A stretch of DNA of 64,000 bases from Clostridiales bacterium (GCA_003523255.1 DPGH01000004.1:385-64384); one strand, 5' to 3'. Counted from the stretch's first letter, positions 40,919 through 51,040 are shown. Translations and numbers: made by a program. Notes: generated from the sequence alone by a model not told the origin.

Positions 40919-43747
40919 TTATTTTTCCGCATTTAAAATCTTTTTCAAAAACGCGCCCGTATAACTTCTTTCTACTTTCGCCACCTCTTCGGGAGAGCCG
41001 CACGCGACCACTTCGCCGCCGCGGTTACCCCCTTCGGGTCCTAAATCTATAACGTAGTCCGCAATTTTTATAACGTCTAAATTGTGCTCTATTACTATTA
41101 CCGTATTTCCGCTTTCCTGCAATTTTTTAAGCACGCCGCAAAGTTTGTCCACGTCGTAAGAATGCAAGCCCGTCGTCGGTTCGTCTAAAATATACACCGT
41201 TTTGCCCGTACCGCGTTTAGAAAGTTCGGTTGCGAGTTTTACGCGTTGAGCCTCTCCTCCCGAAAGCGTGGTAGAAGATTGCCCTAACTTAATATATCCG
41301 AGCCCCACCTCTTGCAGAGTTTTTATCTTGTTGTATACCGAGGGAACGGGCTTGAAAAAATCGCAAGCCTCGTCTACGGTCATCTCGAGTACGTCGTTTA
41401 TGCTTTTGCCCTTGTATTTAACTTCGAGCGTTTCGCGATTGTAGCGTTTACCTTTACATACTTCGCAAGGAACGTACATATCGGGCAAAAAGTGCATTTC
41501 GATTTTTATAACGCCGTCGCCCTCGCAGTGCTCGCATCTGCCCCCCGCAACGTTGAACGAAAATCTGCCCGATTTATACCCGCGCTCTTTCGCGTCGGGT
41601 GTCGCGGCGAACAAATCCCTTATAGGCGCAAACACGCCCGTATACGTGGCGGGGTTACTCCTCGGTGTTTTGCCTATCGGCGACTGGTCTATCGCGATGA
41701 CTTTATCGAAGTATTCCGCGCCCTCTATGCTGTCGAACTTACCCGGGCGCAACCTTGCGCGGTTAAGCGCGGAAGCAAGATAGGGGTAAACGATTTCGTT
41801 TACGAGCGAACTTTTGCCCGAGCCGGAAACGCCCGTAACCGCGGTAAACAGCCCCGCGGGGATCTTTACCGTTATCCCTTTAAGGTTGTTTTGCTTTGCG
41901 CCTTTTACCACGAGCCATCTGCCGTCAGGTTTTTTGCGCTCCGCGGGGACTTCTATTTTTCTTCTCCCCGCGAGATAATCGCCGGTAATGGAACGCGGTT
42001 CCGCCTCGATATCTTTTACGGAACCCGTGGCAACGACCTCGCCGCCGTGCACGCCCGCTTTGGGTCCTATATCAACTATAAAATCGGCGGCGCGCATGGT
42101 ATCCTCGTCGTGTTCTACCACGATCAGCGTGTTACCGAGGTCGCGAAGTTTTTTAAGCGTGTTAATCAGTTTTTCGTTGTCCCGTTGATGCAACCCTATG
42201 CTCGGCTCGTCGAGAATATACAATACGCCCGTAAGCCCGCTGCCTATCTGCGTGGCAAGCCTGATTCTCTGCGCCTCTCCGCCGGAAAGCGTCGCGGCGC
42301 TTCTTGCAAGCGTGAGATACGAAAGCCCTACGTCTTTTAAAAACGAAAGCCTTGCTTTTATTTCTTTCAATATGGGTTTTGCGATAAGTTCCTGCGCGCC
42401 GGAAGGTTTAAGCGCGTCTACAAACGCCGACAAATCCTCAACGGACATTTCGGTAAGTTCGCAAATGTTTTTGCCGCCGACGAGCACGGAAAGCGCTTCT
42501 TTTTTAAGTCTTTTGCCACCGCACGTGTCGCAGGGCGAAACGGTCATGTACCTTTCTATTTCGCTCTTCGTATAGTCGCTGGTCGTTTCTCTGTATCTTC
42601 TCTGGAGATTAGGTATAATACCCTCCCAGCGCGCCTCGTACGAAGTGTTGAACGTGCCCGTGTGGTATTCCATTTTTATTTTTTCGTCGCCGCTACCGTA
42701 AAGCAAAACGTTATAAACGTTTTTCGGCAGGTCTTTTACCGGCGTATCGAGCGAAAACCCGTAATGCTTCGCAAGCGCGTTAAAGTTCATAATCGCCATT
42801 TTGCCGTCGCCTATATTCCATCCGGTAACGGTCATCGCGCCTTCTCTTAAAGAAAGGTTTTCGTCTTTTACTACGAGTTTTTCGTCTATTTCGTTTTTAA
42901 ACCCCAAGCCGTGGCAATCGGGGCACGCGCCGAAAGGATTGTTGAAAGAAAACAGGCGCGGTTCGATTTCTTCTATACTGATACCGCAATCGGGGCAAGA
43001 ATATTTCGTGGAATACAGCGTGCTGTCTCCTCCGACCGTTTCGATTGATACGAGCCCGTCGGACAGTTTAACCGCCGTTTCTATACTGTCGGTAAGTCGC
43101 TTTTCGGCGCCGGGTTTTACTACCAGTCTGTCGATAACGACGCTTATCGTATGCTTAACGTTCTTTTCGAGTTTGATTTCTTCGTCCAGCGAATACACTA
43201 CGCCGTCTATTTCCACGCGTGCGTAACCGCTTTTGCGAAAACTTTCTATTTCCTTTTGATACTCGCCCTTTCTGCCCCTGACTACGGGCGCGTTGACGAG
43301 TATTTTGGTGTTTTCGGGAAGAAGCATCACCTTATCGGTTATCTGGTCTACCGTCTGACGGGCGATTTCTCTGCCGCAACGCGGACAATGCGGAACGCCT
43401 ATCCTTGCGAACAACAATCGGAAATAATCGTATATCTCGGTTACCGTGCCGACAGTCGAGCGCGGGTTATGAGAAGTTGTCTTTTGGTCTATCGATATTG
43501 CGGGAGAAAGTCCTTCTATAAGGTCCACGTCAGGCTTTTCCATCTGTCCTAAAAACATACGCGCGTAAGAAGAAAGGCTTTCGACGTATCGCCTTTGCCC
43601 CTCTGCGTATATCGTATCGAATGCAAGCGTGGATTTACCGCTGCCCGATAATCCCGTAAAAACCACGAGTTTGTTTCTCGGAACGGTTAAATCGACATTT
43701 TTTAAGTTGTTTTCTCTTGCGCCTTTTATAATAAGTTCGTCGTTCAT
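40919..43747 (-). CDS. uvrA: UvrABC system protein A
   Basis: Damage-recognition ATPase; 942 residues. Two ABC modules with Walker [16 protein letters not shown] and [15 protein letters not shown]. The zinc sites are [19 protein letters not shown] with CPDCHGLG, and CEHCEGDG with [13 protein letters not shown] signatures [17 protein letters not shown] and [16 protein letters not shown]. Follows uvrB with a 1-bp gap. All regions are present and of normal length. Confidence 0.98.
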   Translation of the reverse strand: MNDELIIKGARENNLKNVDLTVPRNKLVVFTGLSGSGKSTLAFDTIYAEGQRRYVESLSSYARMFLGQMEKPDVDLIEGLSPAISIDQKTTSHNPRSTVGTVTEIYDYFRLLFARIGVPHCPRCGREIARQTVDQITDKVMLLPENTKILVNAPVVRGRKGEYQKEIESFRKSGYARVEIDGVVYSLDEEIKLEKNVKHTISVVIDRLVVKPGAEKRLTDSIETAVKLSDGLVSIETVGGDSTLYSTKYSCPDCGISIEEIEPRLFSFNNPFGACPDCHGLGFKNEIDEKLVVKDENLSLREGAMTVTGWNIGDGKMAIMNFNALAKHYGFSLDTPVKDLPKNVYNVLLYGSGDEKIKMEYHTGTFNTSYEARWEGIIPNLQRRYRETTSDYTKSEIERYMTVSPCDTCGGKRLKKEALSVLVGGKNICELTEMSVEDLSAFVDALKPSGAQELIAKPILKEIKARLSFLKDVGLSYLTLARSAATLSGGEAQRIRLATQIGSGLTGVLYILDEPSIGLHQRDNEKLINTLKKLRDLGNTLIVVEHDEDTMRAADFIVDIGPKAGVHGGEVVATGSVKDIEAEPRSITGDYLAGRRKIEVPAERKKPDGRWLVVKGAKQNNLKGITVKIPAGLFTAVTGVSGSGKSSLVNEIVYPYLASALNRARLRPGKFDSIEGAEYFDKVIAIDQSPIGKTPRSNPATYTGVFAPIRDLFAATPDAKERGYKSGRFSFNVAGGRCEHCEGDGVIKIEMHFLPDMYVPCEVCKGKRYNRETLEVKYKGKSINDVLEMTVDEACDFFKPVPSVYNKIKTLQEVGLGYIKLGQSSTTLSGGEAQRVKLATELSKRGTGKTVYILDEPTTGLHSYDVDKLCGVLKKLQESGNTVIVIEHNLDVIKIADYVIDLGPEGGNRGGEVVACGSPEEVAKVERSYTGAFLKKILNAEK

Positions 43748-43748
43748 G

Positions 43749-45710
43749 CTATTTTCTCATTTTTATTTTAAGTTTGGTTATGGTGTCGCGAATTTCTATA
43801 CATTTTTCAAAATCGAGATTTGCGGAGGCTATTTTCATGAGAGCCTTTAACTTTTCGATTTCTTCCGGTATGTCTTTCGCTTTTATGTCTTTGGTTCTGT
43901 CCGTCTTTTTCGTTATTTCTATCGTATTTACCACGTCTTTTATTATCGTTTTCGGCGTTATGCCGTGAACGCGGTTATACTCGCTTTGAATTTTTCTTCT
44001 TCTCTCGGTTTCGGCTATCGCGCGCTGCATGCTGCCGGTTTTTACGTCGGCGTACATAATAACCCTGCCTTCGGCGTTACGCGCCGCGCGCCCTATCGTC
44101 TGCACGAGCGAGGTTTCGCTGCGCAAAAATCCCTCTTTGTCCGCGTCGAGTATGGCAACGAGTTTAACTTCCGGCAAGTCGAGCCCTTCTCTCAACAGAT
44201 TTATGCCGCAAAGAACGTCAAACTCGCCCGTGCGCAATCCCTGCACGATTTCTATACGTTCCATGGTATCTATGTCGCTATGCATATAGCGCACTTTAAC
44301 TCCCGCTTTTTTAAGATACTCGGTAAGACTTTCAGCCATCTTTTTCGTAAGCGTTGTAACAAGCACTCTGCCGCCGCCTTTAACCACACCGTTGATTTCG
44401 GTTAAAAGGTCGTCTATCTGGTGCGCGGTCGGGCGCACCGACACTTCGGGATCGATAAGCCCCGTAGGACGGATAAGTTGCTCTACGACCTGCCCCGCCG
44501 CGCTCATCTCATAGGGCGCGGGCGTTGCGGAAACGCATATCATCTGCCCGATGCGAGCGTCGAACTCCTCAAACGTGAGCGGTCTGTTATCGAACGCCGA
44601 TTTCAGGCGAAAACCGTATTCCACAAGGCTTTTCTTTCTCGCTTTGTCGCCGTTGCTCATCGCGCCGATTTGCGGCAAAGTCATATGCGACTCGTCGATA
44701 AACGTTATAAAATCTTTCGGAAAATAATCGAGAAGCGTAAACGGCGGTTCGCCGGGGCTTCTGCCGTCGAAATATCTGCTGTAATTTTCTATACCCTTAC
44801 AAAACCCTATCTCGCGCATCATTTCCACGTCGTAATCGGTGCGCTGGTTTAACCTCTGCGCTTCTATAAGTTTACCCTGTTCGTTGAACGCGCGCACTTC
44901 GTCCTCTTTATCCTTTTCGATAAACGCTATGGCTTTTTCGAGTTTGGCGCGTTCTACCGCATAATGGCTCGCAGGGAAAATGACCGCGTGTTTAAGTTCC
45001 GATATCACTTTGCCGCTGACGAACTCCGCCTCGCACACTCTTTCTATTTCGTCGCCGAAGAACTCCACTCTGATTATTATCTCTGTGTTCGACGACGGAA
45101 ATATATCCACCACGTCGCCGCGCACGCGAAAAGACGAACGCGAAAAATCCACGTCCTTTCTCGCATACTGAATGGCGACGAGCCTTCTCATAAGTTCGTC
45201 GCGCGTGATTTCGTCGCCGGGGCGAAGCGAAAGCGCGAGTTTATAGTATTCCTCCGGCGCGCCGAGCCCGTATATACACGAAACGGAAGCGACTACGACG
45301 GTGTCGGTCCTTTCGGCAAGCGAACAGGTCGCCGAATGGCGCAGTTTATCTATTTCGTCGTTTATCGCAAGGTCCTTTTCTATGTAAGTATCCGTGCTGG
45401 GAATGTAGGCTTCCGGTTGATAGTAATCGTAATAAGAAACGAAAAACTCCACGCGATTTTCGGGAAAGAATTCGCGAAATTCGTTGCACAGTTGTGCGGC
45501 GAGCGTTTTATTGTGCGCGATGACGAGCGCGGGGCGGTTAAGGTTTGCGATGACGTTTGCCATGGTAAACGTTTTACCCGACCCCGTAACGCCGAGAAGC
45601 ACCTGTGTTCTTAACCCGTCGTTAATACCCTCGGTAAGTTTTTCTATCGCCTGCGGCTGGTCGCCTGTCGGCTTGAATTTAGAATGAAGTTTAAATTCTC
45701 TTTTTTCCAT
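43749..45710 (-). CDS. uvrB: UvrABC system protein B
   Basis: 653-residue helicase-like damage verifier. Walker [17 protein letters not shown], beta-hairpin region [24 protein letters not shown]-like [11 protein letters not shown], motif [14 protein letters not shown], and the C-terminal UVR domain ([19 protein letters not shown]) that binds UvrC. It follows the pair of small membrane proteins by 2 bp, so all four genes form one operon. Confidence 0.98.
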   Translation of the reverse strand: MEKREFKLHSKFKPTGDQPQAIEKLTEGINDGLRTQVLLGVTGSGKTFTMANVIANLNRPALVIAHNKTLAAQLCNEFREFFPENRVEFFVSYYDYYQPEAYIPSTDTYIEKDLAINDEIDKLRHSATCSLAERTDTVVVASVSCIYGLGAPEEYYKLALSLRPGDEITRDELMRRLVAIQYARKDVDFSRSSFRVRGDVVDIFPSSNTEIIIRVEFFGDEIERVCEAEFVSGKVISELKHAVIFPASHYAVERAKLEKAIAFIEKDKEDEVRAFNEQGKLIEAQRLNQRTDYDVEMMREIGFCKGIENYSRYFDGRSPGEPPFTLLDYFPKDFITFIDESHMTLPQIGAMSNGDKARKKSLVEYGFRLKSAFDNRPLTFEEFDARIGQMICVSATPAPYEMSAAGQVVEQLIRPTGLIDPEVSVRPTAHQIDDLLTEINGVVKGGGRVLVTTLTKKMAESLTEYLKKAGVKVRYMHSDIDTMERIEIVQGLRTGEFDVLCGINLLREGLDLPEVKLVAILDADKEGFLRSETSLVQTIGRAARNAEGRVIMYADVKTGSMQRAIAETERRRKIQSEYNRVHGITPKTIIKDVVNTIEITKKTDRTKDIKAKDIPEEIEKLKALMKIASANLDFEKCIEIRDTITKLKIKMRK

Positions 45711-45712
45711 TT

Positions 45713-46069
45713 CTATCCTTTGAAAATCGCTTTAAGCAAAAGACCGAGCAGAAAACTGAGCACGGCAAGACAGACCGTAAGCCCGAGCCTGAAAATAAGC
45801 GTTCTTTTAAGCATTTTACCGCTCCGCGGAAAACCTTTGCCCTTTTCTGTAAGCGTAACGCAATAAACCGTTTCGCCCTTTCGGTCGGAATAAACGAGGT
45901 CGAAATACCCGTCGTACGCGAGATTTTTTACGATTTCTTCGACCGATTTAAGCGTCAGCCCCTCCACGCCAGAAAGTCTTATAAGGTCTGCGGGGCTGAT
46001 AAGCGCGGCTTTGCCTTTCGACGCGGAATATATCGCGCCCATAACGCGATTTTCGGTTCTCGTAAGCAT
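45713..46069 (-). CDS. Small winged-helix-like protein with C-terminal membrane helix (second of pair)
   Basis: 118 residues from the ATG at 46069, which overlaps the stop of the preceding gene as TAATG; the longer frame to 46102 lies inside that gene. Residues 1-75 look like a winged helix: [46 protein letters not shown]. Residues about 90-113 are a transmembrane helix, so the domain faces the cytoplasm. It shares layout and short matches with the preceding gene product, suggesting a duplicated pair. Not recognised as a named family. Co-transcribed with uvrB; a link to DNA damage is only suggested by position. Confidence 0.65.
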   Translation of the reverse strand: MLTRTENRVMGAIYSASKGKAALISPADLIRLSGVEGLTLKSVEEIVKNLAYDGYFDLVYSDRKGETVYCVTLTEKGKGFPRSGKMLKRTLIFRLGLTVCLAVLSFLLGLLLKAIFKG

Positions 46070-46449
46070 TACGCCGCCCCGAACGCGAGTTTTAGCGCGC
46101 AACCGATAAGCGCGGCGACGAGCCCGCCCGTAAACGCGCCGAGAAAAGCGTACAAAAAGTAGCGACCCGATATTTGCGCTTTTTCTATTTCTCTTTCTAT
46201 TTTATTTTCTTTAACGAGCCGCCCGCGTGAAGTCGGGCACGCGCACACGCTTTCGCCGTCCATATATTTAACGGACACGTAGTCGTGTTCCGACAGAGTT
46301 TTAAGGCATTCCGCAACGCCCTCTTTGTCCATACCGTATACGACGGGAAACGCCGAAACGAGTTCTTCCACGGAAAAAACTTTATACCCCGAGGAACTGC
46401 ACGCGTCGTTTATATAATCGAGTAAAGCAAGACTTCTTTTATCCGGCAT
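46069..46449 (-). CDS. Small winged-helix-like protein with C-terminal membrane helix (first of pair)
   Basis: 126 residues from the ATG at 46449. An upstream in-frame ATG (46470) is less likely, because the SD AAAGG lies between the two. The N-terminal 75 residues look like a winged helix (LALLDYINDA, MDKEGVAECLKTLSEHDYVS, PTSRGRLVKE), then a charged helix and a transmembrane helix (about 100-122). Same plan as the next gene product. First gene of the operon leading to uvrBA, with a promoter at 46500-46528. Function unknown. Confidence 0.65.
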   Translation of the reverse strand: MPDKRSLALLDYINDACSSSGYKVFSVEELVSAFPVVYGMDKEGVAECLKTLSEHDYVSVKYMDGESVCACPTSRGRLVKENKIEREIEKAQISGRYFLYAFLGAFTGGLVAALIGCALKLAFGAA

Positions 46450-46499
46450 AACGCACCTTTCTTTACGCATATTTTGCCGAAATATAAGCCTTTGTATAC

Positions 46500-46528
46500 A
46501 TTATAAGTTATATATTTTAAAAAGGCAA
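46500..46528 (-). promoter_or_regulatory. Sigma-A promoter of the small-protein/uvrBA operon
   Basis: Minus strand TTGCCT (46528-46523), 17-bp spacer, TATAAT (46505-46500). No clear LexA box is visible in the region. Confidence 0.65.
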
Positions 46529-46584
46529 GCCCTTGCGCGAACCAAAACTTTTAAACCGCGTGTAACGCCTTTGCTCCTGCGGCG

Positions 46585-46731
46585 CATACTATAAACTATG
46601 AGAAGTAAATTTTTTGACTAAAGTCAAAATCTTTCAAGTCCTTGCGGACTTACGCAAAAACTCATCGTTTTTGCGCTTCTAAGTATGTAAAATGCGAAAT
46701 TGCAAACCCTTGCAAGCAAGTTTTCAATTTC
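46585..46731. other. Foldable multi-hairpin element upstream of the collagen-like gene
   Basis: A closing stem, CATACT (46585-46590) with AGTATG (46682-46687) and AGAAG (46601-46605) with CTTCT (46676-46680), encloses three hairpins: TTTTGACT/AGTCAAAA (46612-46629), AAGTCC/GGACTT (46636-46651) and CGCAAAAAC/GTTTTTGCG (46653-46675). A fourth hairpin, GAAATTGCAAAC/GTTTTCAATTTC (46696-46731), follows with one mismatch. The 325-bp gap 46450-46774 otherwise holds only the divergent uvrBA promoter. It may be an RNA leader, or a small palindromic repeat element. Class not recognised. Confidence 0.5.
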
Positions 46732-46774
46732 TTATATTATAAATACAGAAAACCAAGGAGGATTTTTTATATAT

Positions 46775-47542
46775 ATGTGCTGTTTATTCGGCTCGAACTG
46801 TAATTGCAACAACAACCGTCCGCCCATGCCGCCGCGCGTCGTAGTAGGACCCGCGGGTCCCGCAGGTCCCCGTGGTCCGCAAGGGCCGCAAGGTCCCGTC
46901 GGTCCGGTAGGTCCTACCGGCGCAACAGGTGCGACAGGACCCCAGGGACCCCAGGGCGAAACCGGCGCAACCGGGCCCCAAGGACCGCAGGGCGCGACCG
47001 GGGCAATAGGACCCCAGGGGCCTCAGGGCGAAACCGGCGCAACCGGACCCCAAGGACCGCAAGGACCGCAGGGCGCGACCGGGGCAATAGGACCGCAGGG
47101 ACCGCAGGGTGAAACCGGCGCAACGGGCGCAACCGGTCCCCAGGGTCCCGCAGGCACAAACAACGCCGTATACGCGACTTCCGGTGCGCAAACGGCGGCG
47201 GCAAACGCGATTATACCTTTAACGCAAACCGCGGCAACTGCGGGCAGTAACTTTACCGTATCGGGCGGAAGCATAAACCTTCCCGCCGCGGGAACGTATC
47301 TCGTTTCTTACTTTGCAAACGGTTCTACCGCATCGGGCACGCTTTCCGTTTCGCTGTACTCGGGCGGAAGCCTTATTTCCGGCGAAACGATAAGTCAGGC
47401 TAACGACGCGAACGCCGCGCAAGAATTATCGAGAACGGCTCTCGTAACGGTTTCCTCTCCCACGACTCTTTCTCTCTACAACACTTCTACCGATTCCGCA
47501 ACGGTAACGAACGCCGGCATAACGGCTTTGTTAACCGCTTGA
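46775..47542 (+). CDS. Collagen-like, BclA-type surface (probably spore-surface) protein
   Basis: 255 residues from the ATG at 46775; the frame opens earlier at 46700, but SD AAGGAGG lies at 46755-46761. The short N-terminus is Cys- and Asn-rich ([14 protein letters not shown]). About 35 uninterrupted G-X-Y triplets follow (residues about 26-130), with GPQ, GAT and GET dominant and a repeated block of eight or nine triplets. The C-terminal domain of about 120 residues ([32 protein letters not shown]) resembles the trimeric jelly-roll end of exosporium collagens. Such proteins form hair-like filaments on spores. The Cys-rich start could crosslink it. Terminator at 47555-47585. Confidence 0.85.
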   Translation: MCCLFGSNCNCNNNRPPMPPRVVVGPAGPAGPRGPQGPQGPVGPVGPTGATGATGPQGPQGETGATGPQGPQGATGAIGPQGPQGETGATGPQGPQGPQGATGAIGPQGPQGETGATGATGPQGPAGTNNAVYATSGAQTAAANAIIPLTQTAATAGSNFTVSGGSINLPAAGTYLVSYFANGSTASGTLSVSLYSGGSLISGETISQANDANAAQELSRTALVTVSSPTTLSLYNTSTDSATVTNAGITALLTA

Positions 47543-47554
47543 ACCTAAAAAATC

Positions 47555-47585
47555 AACCACGCGTCCTTTTATAGGGCGCGTGGTT
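47555..47585. terminator. Terminator of the collagen-like gene
   Basis: AACCACGCG (47555-47563) pairs with CGCGTGGTT (47577-47585), continued by CC/GG inside, and is followed by TTTTATC. It lies between convergent genes. Confidence 0.8.
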
Positions 47586-47598
47586 TTTATCACGTTTT

Positions 47599-48615
47599 TT
47601 ATACGTTTATTTCGGTCGATATTTTCATTTCGCCGCTATGCGCGACCTTTACGCTTACCGTACCGTAGTAATCGGTGCGATATATACCGCAACTCTCGTT
47701 GGCTTCTGCAAGCCTTTTTATAACCGCAGAGGACGGGTGTCCGTAATTATTGCCGCCGCCGACGGAGATTATCGCGTTAAAACACGCAACGGTTTTCAAA
47801 AACTCTTCTGACGAACAATCGCTCGCGCCGTGGTGAGAAACCTTCAAAACGTCGACGCGGTCTATATTCACTCTGTTCTCGCCGAACGCTTTATCGTATA
47901 CGCCCGCATTGTAACGATCTAAAACGTATTTTTCTTGTTTTTCGCCGCAATCGCCGGTAAAAATAAACCGCCTGCCGTAACACTCGACGTAAAGAACCGG
48001 CGAAACGTCGTTTCGGCAAGTTGCGTCCTGCGGATTAAGTTGCAGGTCGCGATAAGGACTTTTCCGCATAGAGTACGGCGCGGGCGATAAGAACGCCGCA
48101 AAATAGTTTTCGCCTTCGATTTTTACTAACTCTTGCGAAACTTCGGTCGTCGCTCCGCAATTTATTATCGCACGATACGCGTTCTCGTATAAGGGAAAAT
48201 CGCTTAAACAATTCTCTTTAATATCGGGCAAAAACGCCTTTCTTATCCCGAAGCGCTCCGCGAAGTTTTTCGCACCGCCGATATGGTCGGCGTCCGGGTG
48301 AGTAAGCAAAAGATAATCGAGCGGTTCGTTTTTGAGTTTTTCGGCAAGAAGTTTTTGCGTGTTATCCGCGTAAGTTTCTTCTCCGCAATCTATCAGAAAC
48401 GTTTTCCCGTCGGGAAAGGTTATAAAACAACAATCCCCCTCGCCCACGTCTATAAAGTCCGCTTCAAAATATTTTTCCTCCTCCGTTTTTGCGGGAGGAA
48501 CCACGTTTCCGCTATCCGTATTTGCGGGTGCGGTGCAAGAACACAAAACGCCCGTAAAAAGCAACGCCGTCGCCGTAATAAAAGCGACGGCTTTTCTTTT
48601 GCATAAACCGAACAT
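47599..48615 (-). CDS. Metallo-beta-lactamase-fold lipoprotein (ComEC C-terminal-like)
   Basis: 338 residues. Lipoprotein signal ending in VLCSC (Cys near 26), then an MBL-fold hydrolase: FIDVGEGDCCFITFPDGKTF, LLLTHPDADHIGGAKNFAER (H-x-D-x-D-H with an extra Asp), GDCGEKQEKYV, KVSHHGASDCSSEEF. The DVG-x-GD and SHHGS-type motifs match the extracellular nuclease-like domain of ComEC and free-standing relatives. It probably hydrolyses a phosphodiester outside the membrane. Third gene behind COG2426 and patatin, 2 bp after the patatin stop. Confidence 0.85.
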   Translation of the reverse strand: MFGLCKRKAVAFITATALLFTGVLCSCTAPANTDSGNVVPPAKTEEEKYFEADFIDVGEGDCCFITFPDGKTFLIDCGEETYADNTQKLLAEKLKNEPLDYLLLTHPDADHIGGAKNFAERFGIRKAFLPDIKENCLSDFPLYENAYRAIINCGATTEVSQELVKIEGENYFAAFLSPAPYSMRKSPYRDLQLNPQDATCRNDVSPVLYVECYGRRFIFTGDCGEKQEKYVLDRYNAGVYDKAFGENRVNIDRVDVLKVSHHGASDCSSEEFLKTVACFNAIISVGGGNNYGHPSSAVIKRLAEANESCGIYRTDYYGTVSVKVAHSGEMKISTEINV

Positions 48616-48617
48616 AA

Positions 48618-49430
48618 TTATTTTTTTATCTTTTTAAGTTCTTCTATCCTTTTCAAAATTTCGGGTACTTTAAGCATCGCCGCGTTATAACCTATATCGT
48701 ACATTTCGTGCATTGCGCCGAAAGATATGGCCTTATACCCGGTAAGGTCCGGATGAATCATTACGTCGCTTTGGTCGTAACCGATTTTCCACGGTTCTTT
48801 GACTTTGCTTTGATACGTAGGGAAAATTCTTGCAAGAAGTCCTGCCGGTTTTACCGCGTGGTCGGAAAGGTCTATTCCCACGATAAAATCCGCGCCCATG
48901 TTTTTAACCTCGTCTGCAGGTACCGAATTAACGAAAGCCCCGTCTATATACCGTTTATCGCCGATAACCACGGGCTTAAAAAAAGGCGGATAACTCGACG
49001 ACGCGCAAAGCGCTTTCGCCACGCTTCCCTCGGTAAAAGTAAACCCTTCGCCCGTTTCCACGTCCGTTGCGACCGCACGAAAAGGCTTTTTAAGTTCTTC
49101 TATGGCTTTAGAGCCTATCGTCCTGTCGATCACGCCGAACAGTCCGAAAGTGTCCATATTTATCATAAAGGTACTTTTAATCTCGCTTGCGTCTATTCTG
49201 CGTATCAACTCGAATATGTCGGTAGAAGAATACCCATCCGCGTAAAACGCGCCTATAATGCTGCCTATGCTCGTTCCGGCAACAACGTCGAACTCTATTC
49301 CGTTTTCCTCGAAAGCGCGCAACGCGCCGAGTTCGGCGAATCCCTTAGCCCCGCCGGAACCTAATGCAAGCCCGAGTTTGAGTTTAGGTTGTTTTTTCTT
49401 TCGTTTAAATAAAAAGTCGAAAAAACCCAT
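48618..49430 (-). CDS. Patatin-like phospholipase (RssA/YchK family)
   Basis: 270 residues, cytoplasmic. The patatin dyad is intact: glycine loop LGSGGAKGFAELGAL, nucleophile elbow VVAGTSIGSIIGAF (Ser in GTSIG), and DGAFVNSVPADEV with the catalytic Asp. It likely deacylates phospholipids or thioesters; the substrate is unknown. The basic N-terminus FKRKKKQPKLK may favour membranes. Directly follows the COG2426 gene with no gap. SD GAGGAAAA. Confidence 0.88.
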   Translation of the reverse strand: MGFFDFLFKRKKKQPKLKLGLALGSGGAKGFAELGALRAFEENGIEFDVVAGTSIGSIIGAFYADGYSSTDIFELIRRIDASEIKSTFMINMDTFGLFGVIDRTIGSKAIEELKKPFRAVATDVETGEGFTFTEGSVAKALCASSSYPPFFKPVVIGDKRYIDGAFVNSVPADEVKNMGADFIVGIDLSDHAVKPAGLLARIFPTYQSKVKEPWKIGYDQSDVMIHPDLTGYKAISFGAMHEMYDIGYNAAMLKVPEILKRIEELKKIKK

Positions 49431-50099
49431 TTATTTTTCCTCGTTATCCTCCGAAACTTTGTTTTCCCGTTTCTTTTCAGGGTTTTGCCCCGCTATCTTA
49501 ATCACGGCAACGACAAGCAATACCACCGCAAGCGCGAACAAGCCGTATAAAATATAATCGAGCGCGGATATCGTCCATACGCCGATGCACAGTTCCGCTA
49601 AAAGCGAAATTATAATCCCCGCCAAAAGGTTGCCGAGCGCAACGGGTAAAACAACGTCTTTAAACTTTAATCCCAAAAACACCGCTACGGCTGTACCCGT
49701 CCACACACCGGTCATAGGGAGAGGTATCGCGACGAAAATAAACACACCGAGTTGCTTTAACGCCCTTTCTCCGAGCGATTTGCCGCTACCTTTTTTTTCG
49801 CCGTCTTTCAGGGCGTCCGCCGCTTTATCCTCGAAATATTTTTCCACCTTAACGGCAAACCCGTTAAACCATTTTATTCTTTTTAGGAGAGCGAGTATGG
49901 GTTTAAGCAAAAAAAACACCAACACGACCGCCGCGGTAGAACCGAGATACGCAAGCCCCAACGCCTTAAAAAAACCGAGTCCCGCCGCCCGCGCGTATAC
50001 TATGCCGCCTTTAAGTTCTATAAGCGGCACGAAAGACATAATTATCGTCGCGATAAACTCGTTATGGACAAGATTTGTGATAAAATCGGTCATATGCAT
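49431..50099 (-). CDS. COG2426 small multidrug-export-like membrane protein
   Basis: 222 residues with about five hydrophobic segments and a charged cytoplasmic loop (about residues 85-115). Family signatures: FVPLIELKGGIVYARAAGLG near the N-terminus and AIPLPMTGVWTGTAVAVFLG in the middle. Annotated as a putative small multi-drug export protein; a transport function has not been proven. First gene of a three-gene operon. Met1 (50099) and Met3 (50093) are both possible; neither has a strong SD. Confidence 0.8.
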   Translation of the reverse strand: MHMTDFITNLVHNEFIATIIMSFVPLIELKGGIVYARAAGLGFFKALGLAYLGSTAAVVLVFFLLKPILALLKRIKWFNGFAVKVEKYFEDKAADALKDGEKKGSGKSLGERALKQLGVFIFVAIPLPMTGVWTGTAVAVFLGLKFKDVVLPVALGNLLAGIIISLLAELCIGVWTISALDYILYGLFALAVVLLVVAVIKIAGQNPEKKRENKVSEDNEEK

Positions 50100-50107
50100 C
50101 CAAAAGA

Positions 50108-50136
50108 TTGTTTTTTGCTTTGATATTAAGTATAAT
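50108..50136 (+). promoter_or_regulatory. Promoter of ttcA, sharing its -10 with the divergent operon
   Basis: TTGTTT (50108-50113), 17-bp spacer, TATAAT (50131-50136). The -10 overlaps the opposite-strand -10 by 4 bp. Confidence 0.6.
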
Positions 50137-50157
50137 GTAAACGCATAAAAAAATCAA
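50129..50157 (-). promoter_or_regulatory. Promoter of the COG2426-patatin-MBL operon
   Basis: Minus strand TTGATT (50157-50152), 17-bp spacer, TATACT (50134-50129). It overlaps the ttcA -10. Confidence 0.6.
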
Positions 50158-50197
50158 CCTAATTTACGAAATTTTAAATGCGGTTAAAGGTAACGTT

Positions 50198-50950
50198 ATG
50201 AACATGCAACAACTTTTGTCGCGCGTGCGCCGCGCGGACGAGCAATACGGACTTATTAAAGACGGCGACATGGTGGCGGTAGGGGTTTCCGGCGGCAAAG
50301 ACTCCCTCGCACTGATGAAACTTTTATCCGAATACAAAAGGTTTTCACCGGGTAAGTTTGAACTTATGGGCGTTTCTATAGACTTAAAGTTCGGCGGTAA
50401 AGAAACGGACTTTTCTCCGATAGAGAACTTCGCTAAAGAAATAAACGTACCGTATTATATCGAACGGACGGAAATAGGGCAAATAGTATTCGACGCGCGT
50501 AAAGAAAAAAGTCCCTGCGCGCTGTGTTCCAAAATGCGCAAGGGCGCGCTTTACGAAAGGGCTAAAAAAGAAGGCGCGAACAAGGTCGCTTTAGGACATC
50601 ACGCCGACGACCTTATAGATACGTTTATGCTTTCGCTTTTATACGAGGGCAGGCTTAACACGTTCAGTCCTAAAAGCTATCTCTCACGCACGGGCGTAAC
50701 GCTCATAAGACCGCTTATAATGATTTCGGAAAGCGATATAGCAGGGTTTGCGAAAACCCTGCCCGTATGCAAAAGCCGCTGTCCCGTCGATAAACACACG
50801 GAAAGAGAGTATGTTAAAACTATATATTCTTCTATCGGCGAAAAGGTAAAAAACGTGCGCGAAATGGTTTACACCGCCATAACCCACCCCGAAAGGTACA
50901 ACCTTTTCGATAAATATTTAATTAAACCCGATAACGAAAGCAAAGATTAA
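50198..50950 (+). CDS. ttcA: tRNA 2-thiocytidine biosynthesis protein TtcA
   Basis: 250-residue PP-loop enzyme that thiolates C32 of tRNA using an Fe-S cluster. PP-loop VGVSGGKDSLALMKLL, cluster cysteines CALCSKM (C-x2-C) and a third Cys in VCKSRCP, GHHADDLIDTFMLSLLYEGR. Length and motif order fit the TtcA/TilS-like group. Single gene, ending in terminator 51056-51084. SD AAAGGTAA. Confidence 0.9.
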   Translation: MNMQQLLSRVRRADEQYGLIKDGDMVAVGVSGGKDSLALMKLLSEYKRFSPGKFELMGVSIDLKFGGKETDFSPIENFAKEINVPYYIERTEIGQIVFDARKEKSPCALCSKMRKGALYERAKKEGANKVALGHHADDLIDTFMLSLLYEGRLNTFSPKSYLSRTGVTLIRPLIMISESDIAGFAKTLPVCKSRCPVDKHTEREYVKTIYSSIGEKVKNVREMVYTAITHPERYNLFDKYLIKPDNESKD

Positions 50951-51000
50951 CAGAAAACTTACCGCTTTAACGCGCGTTTTTCTGCGATTTGCAAGCAATT

Positions 51001-51040
51001 AAAAAAGAACCCTTGTTAGGGCGTCACTCTTAGGGATTTA
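51001..51040 (+). repeat. Left 40-bp imperfect terminal repeat of the AT-rich cassette
   Basis: Matches the reverse complement of 52516-52555 at 31 of 40 positions with no gap: the blocks AAAAAAGAAC, GCGTC and TAGGGATTT are shared. AACCCTTGTTAG and the following TTTAAATT also recur between rpsL and rpsG. Confidence 0.6.

Noticed and set aside
46585..46593. CATACTATA as a sigma-E/sigma-K -10 for the collagen-like gene
   Set aside because: No convincing -35 at the right distance, 180 bp from the start, and the bases are part of the stem of the foldable element.
46904..47160. CRISPR-like array suggested by short repeats
   Set aside because: The repeats are in-frame G-X-Y codons of a collagen-like protein with no unique spacers.
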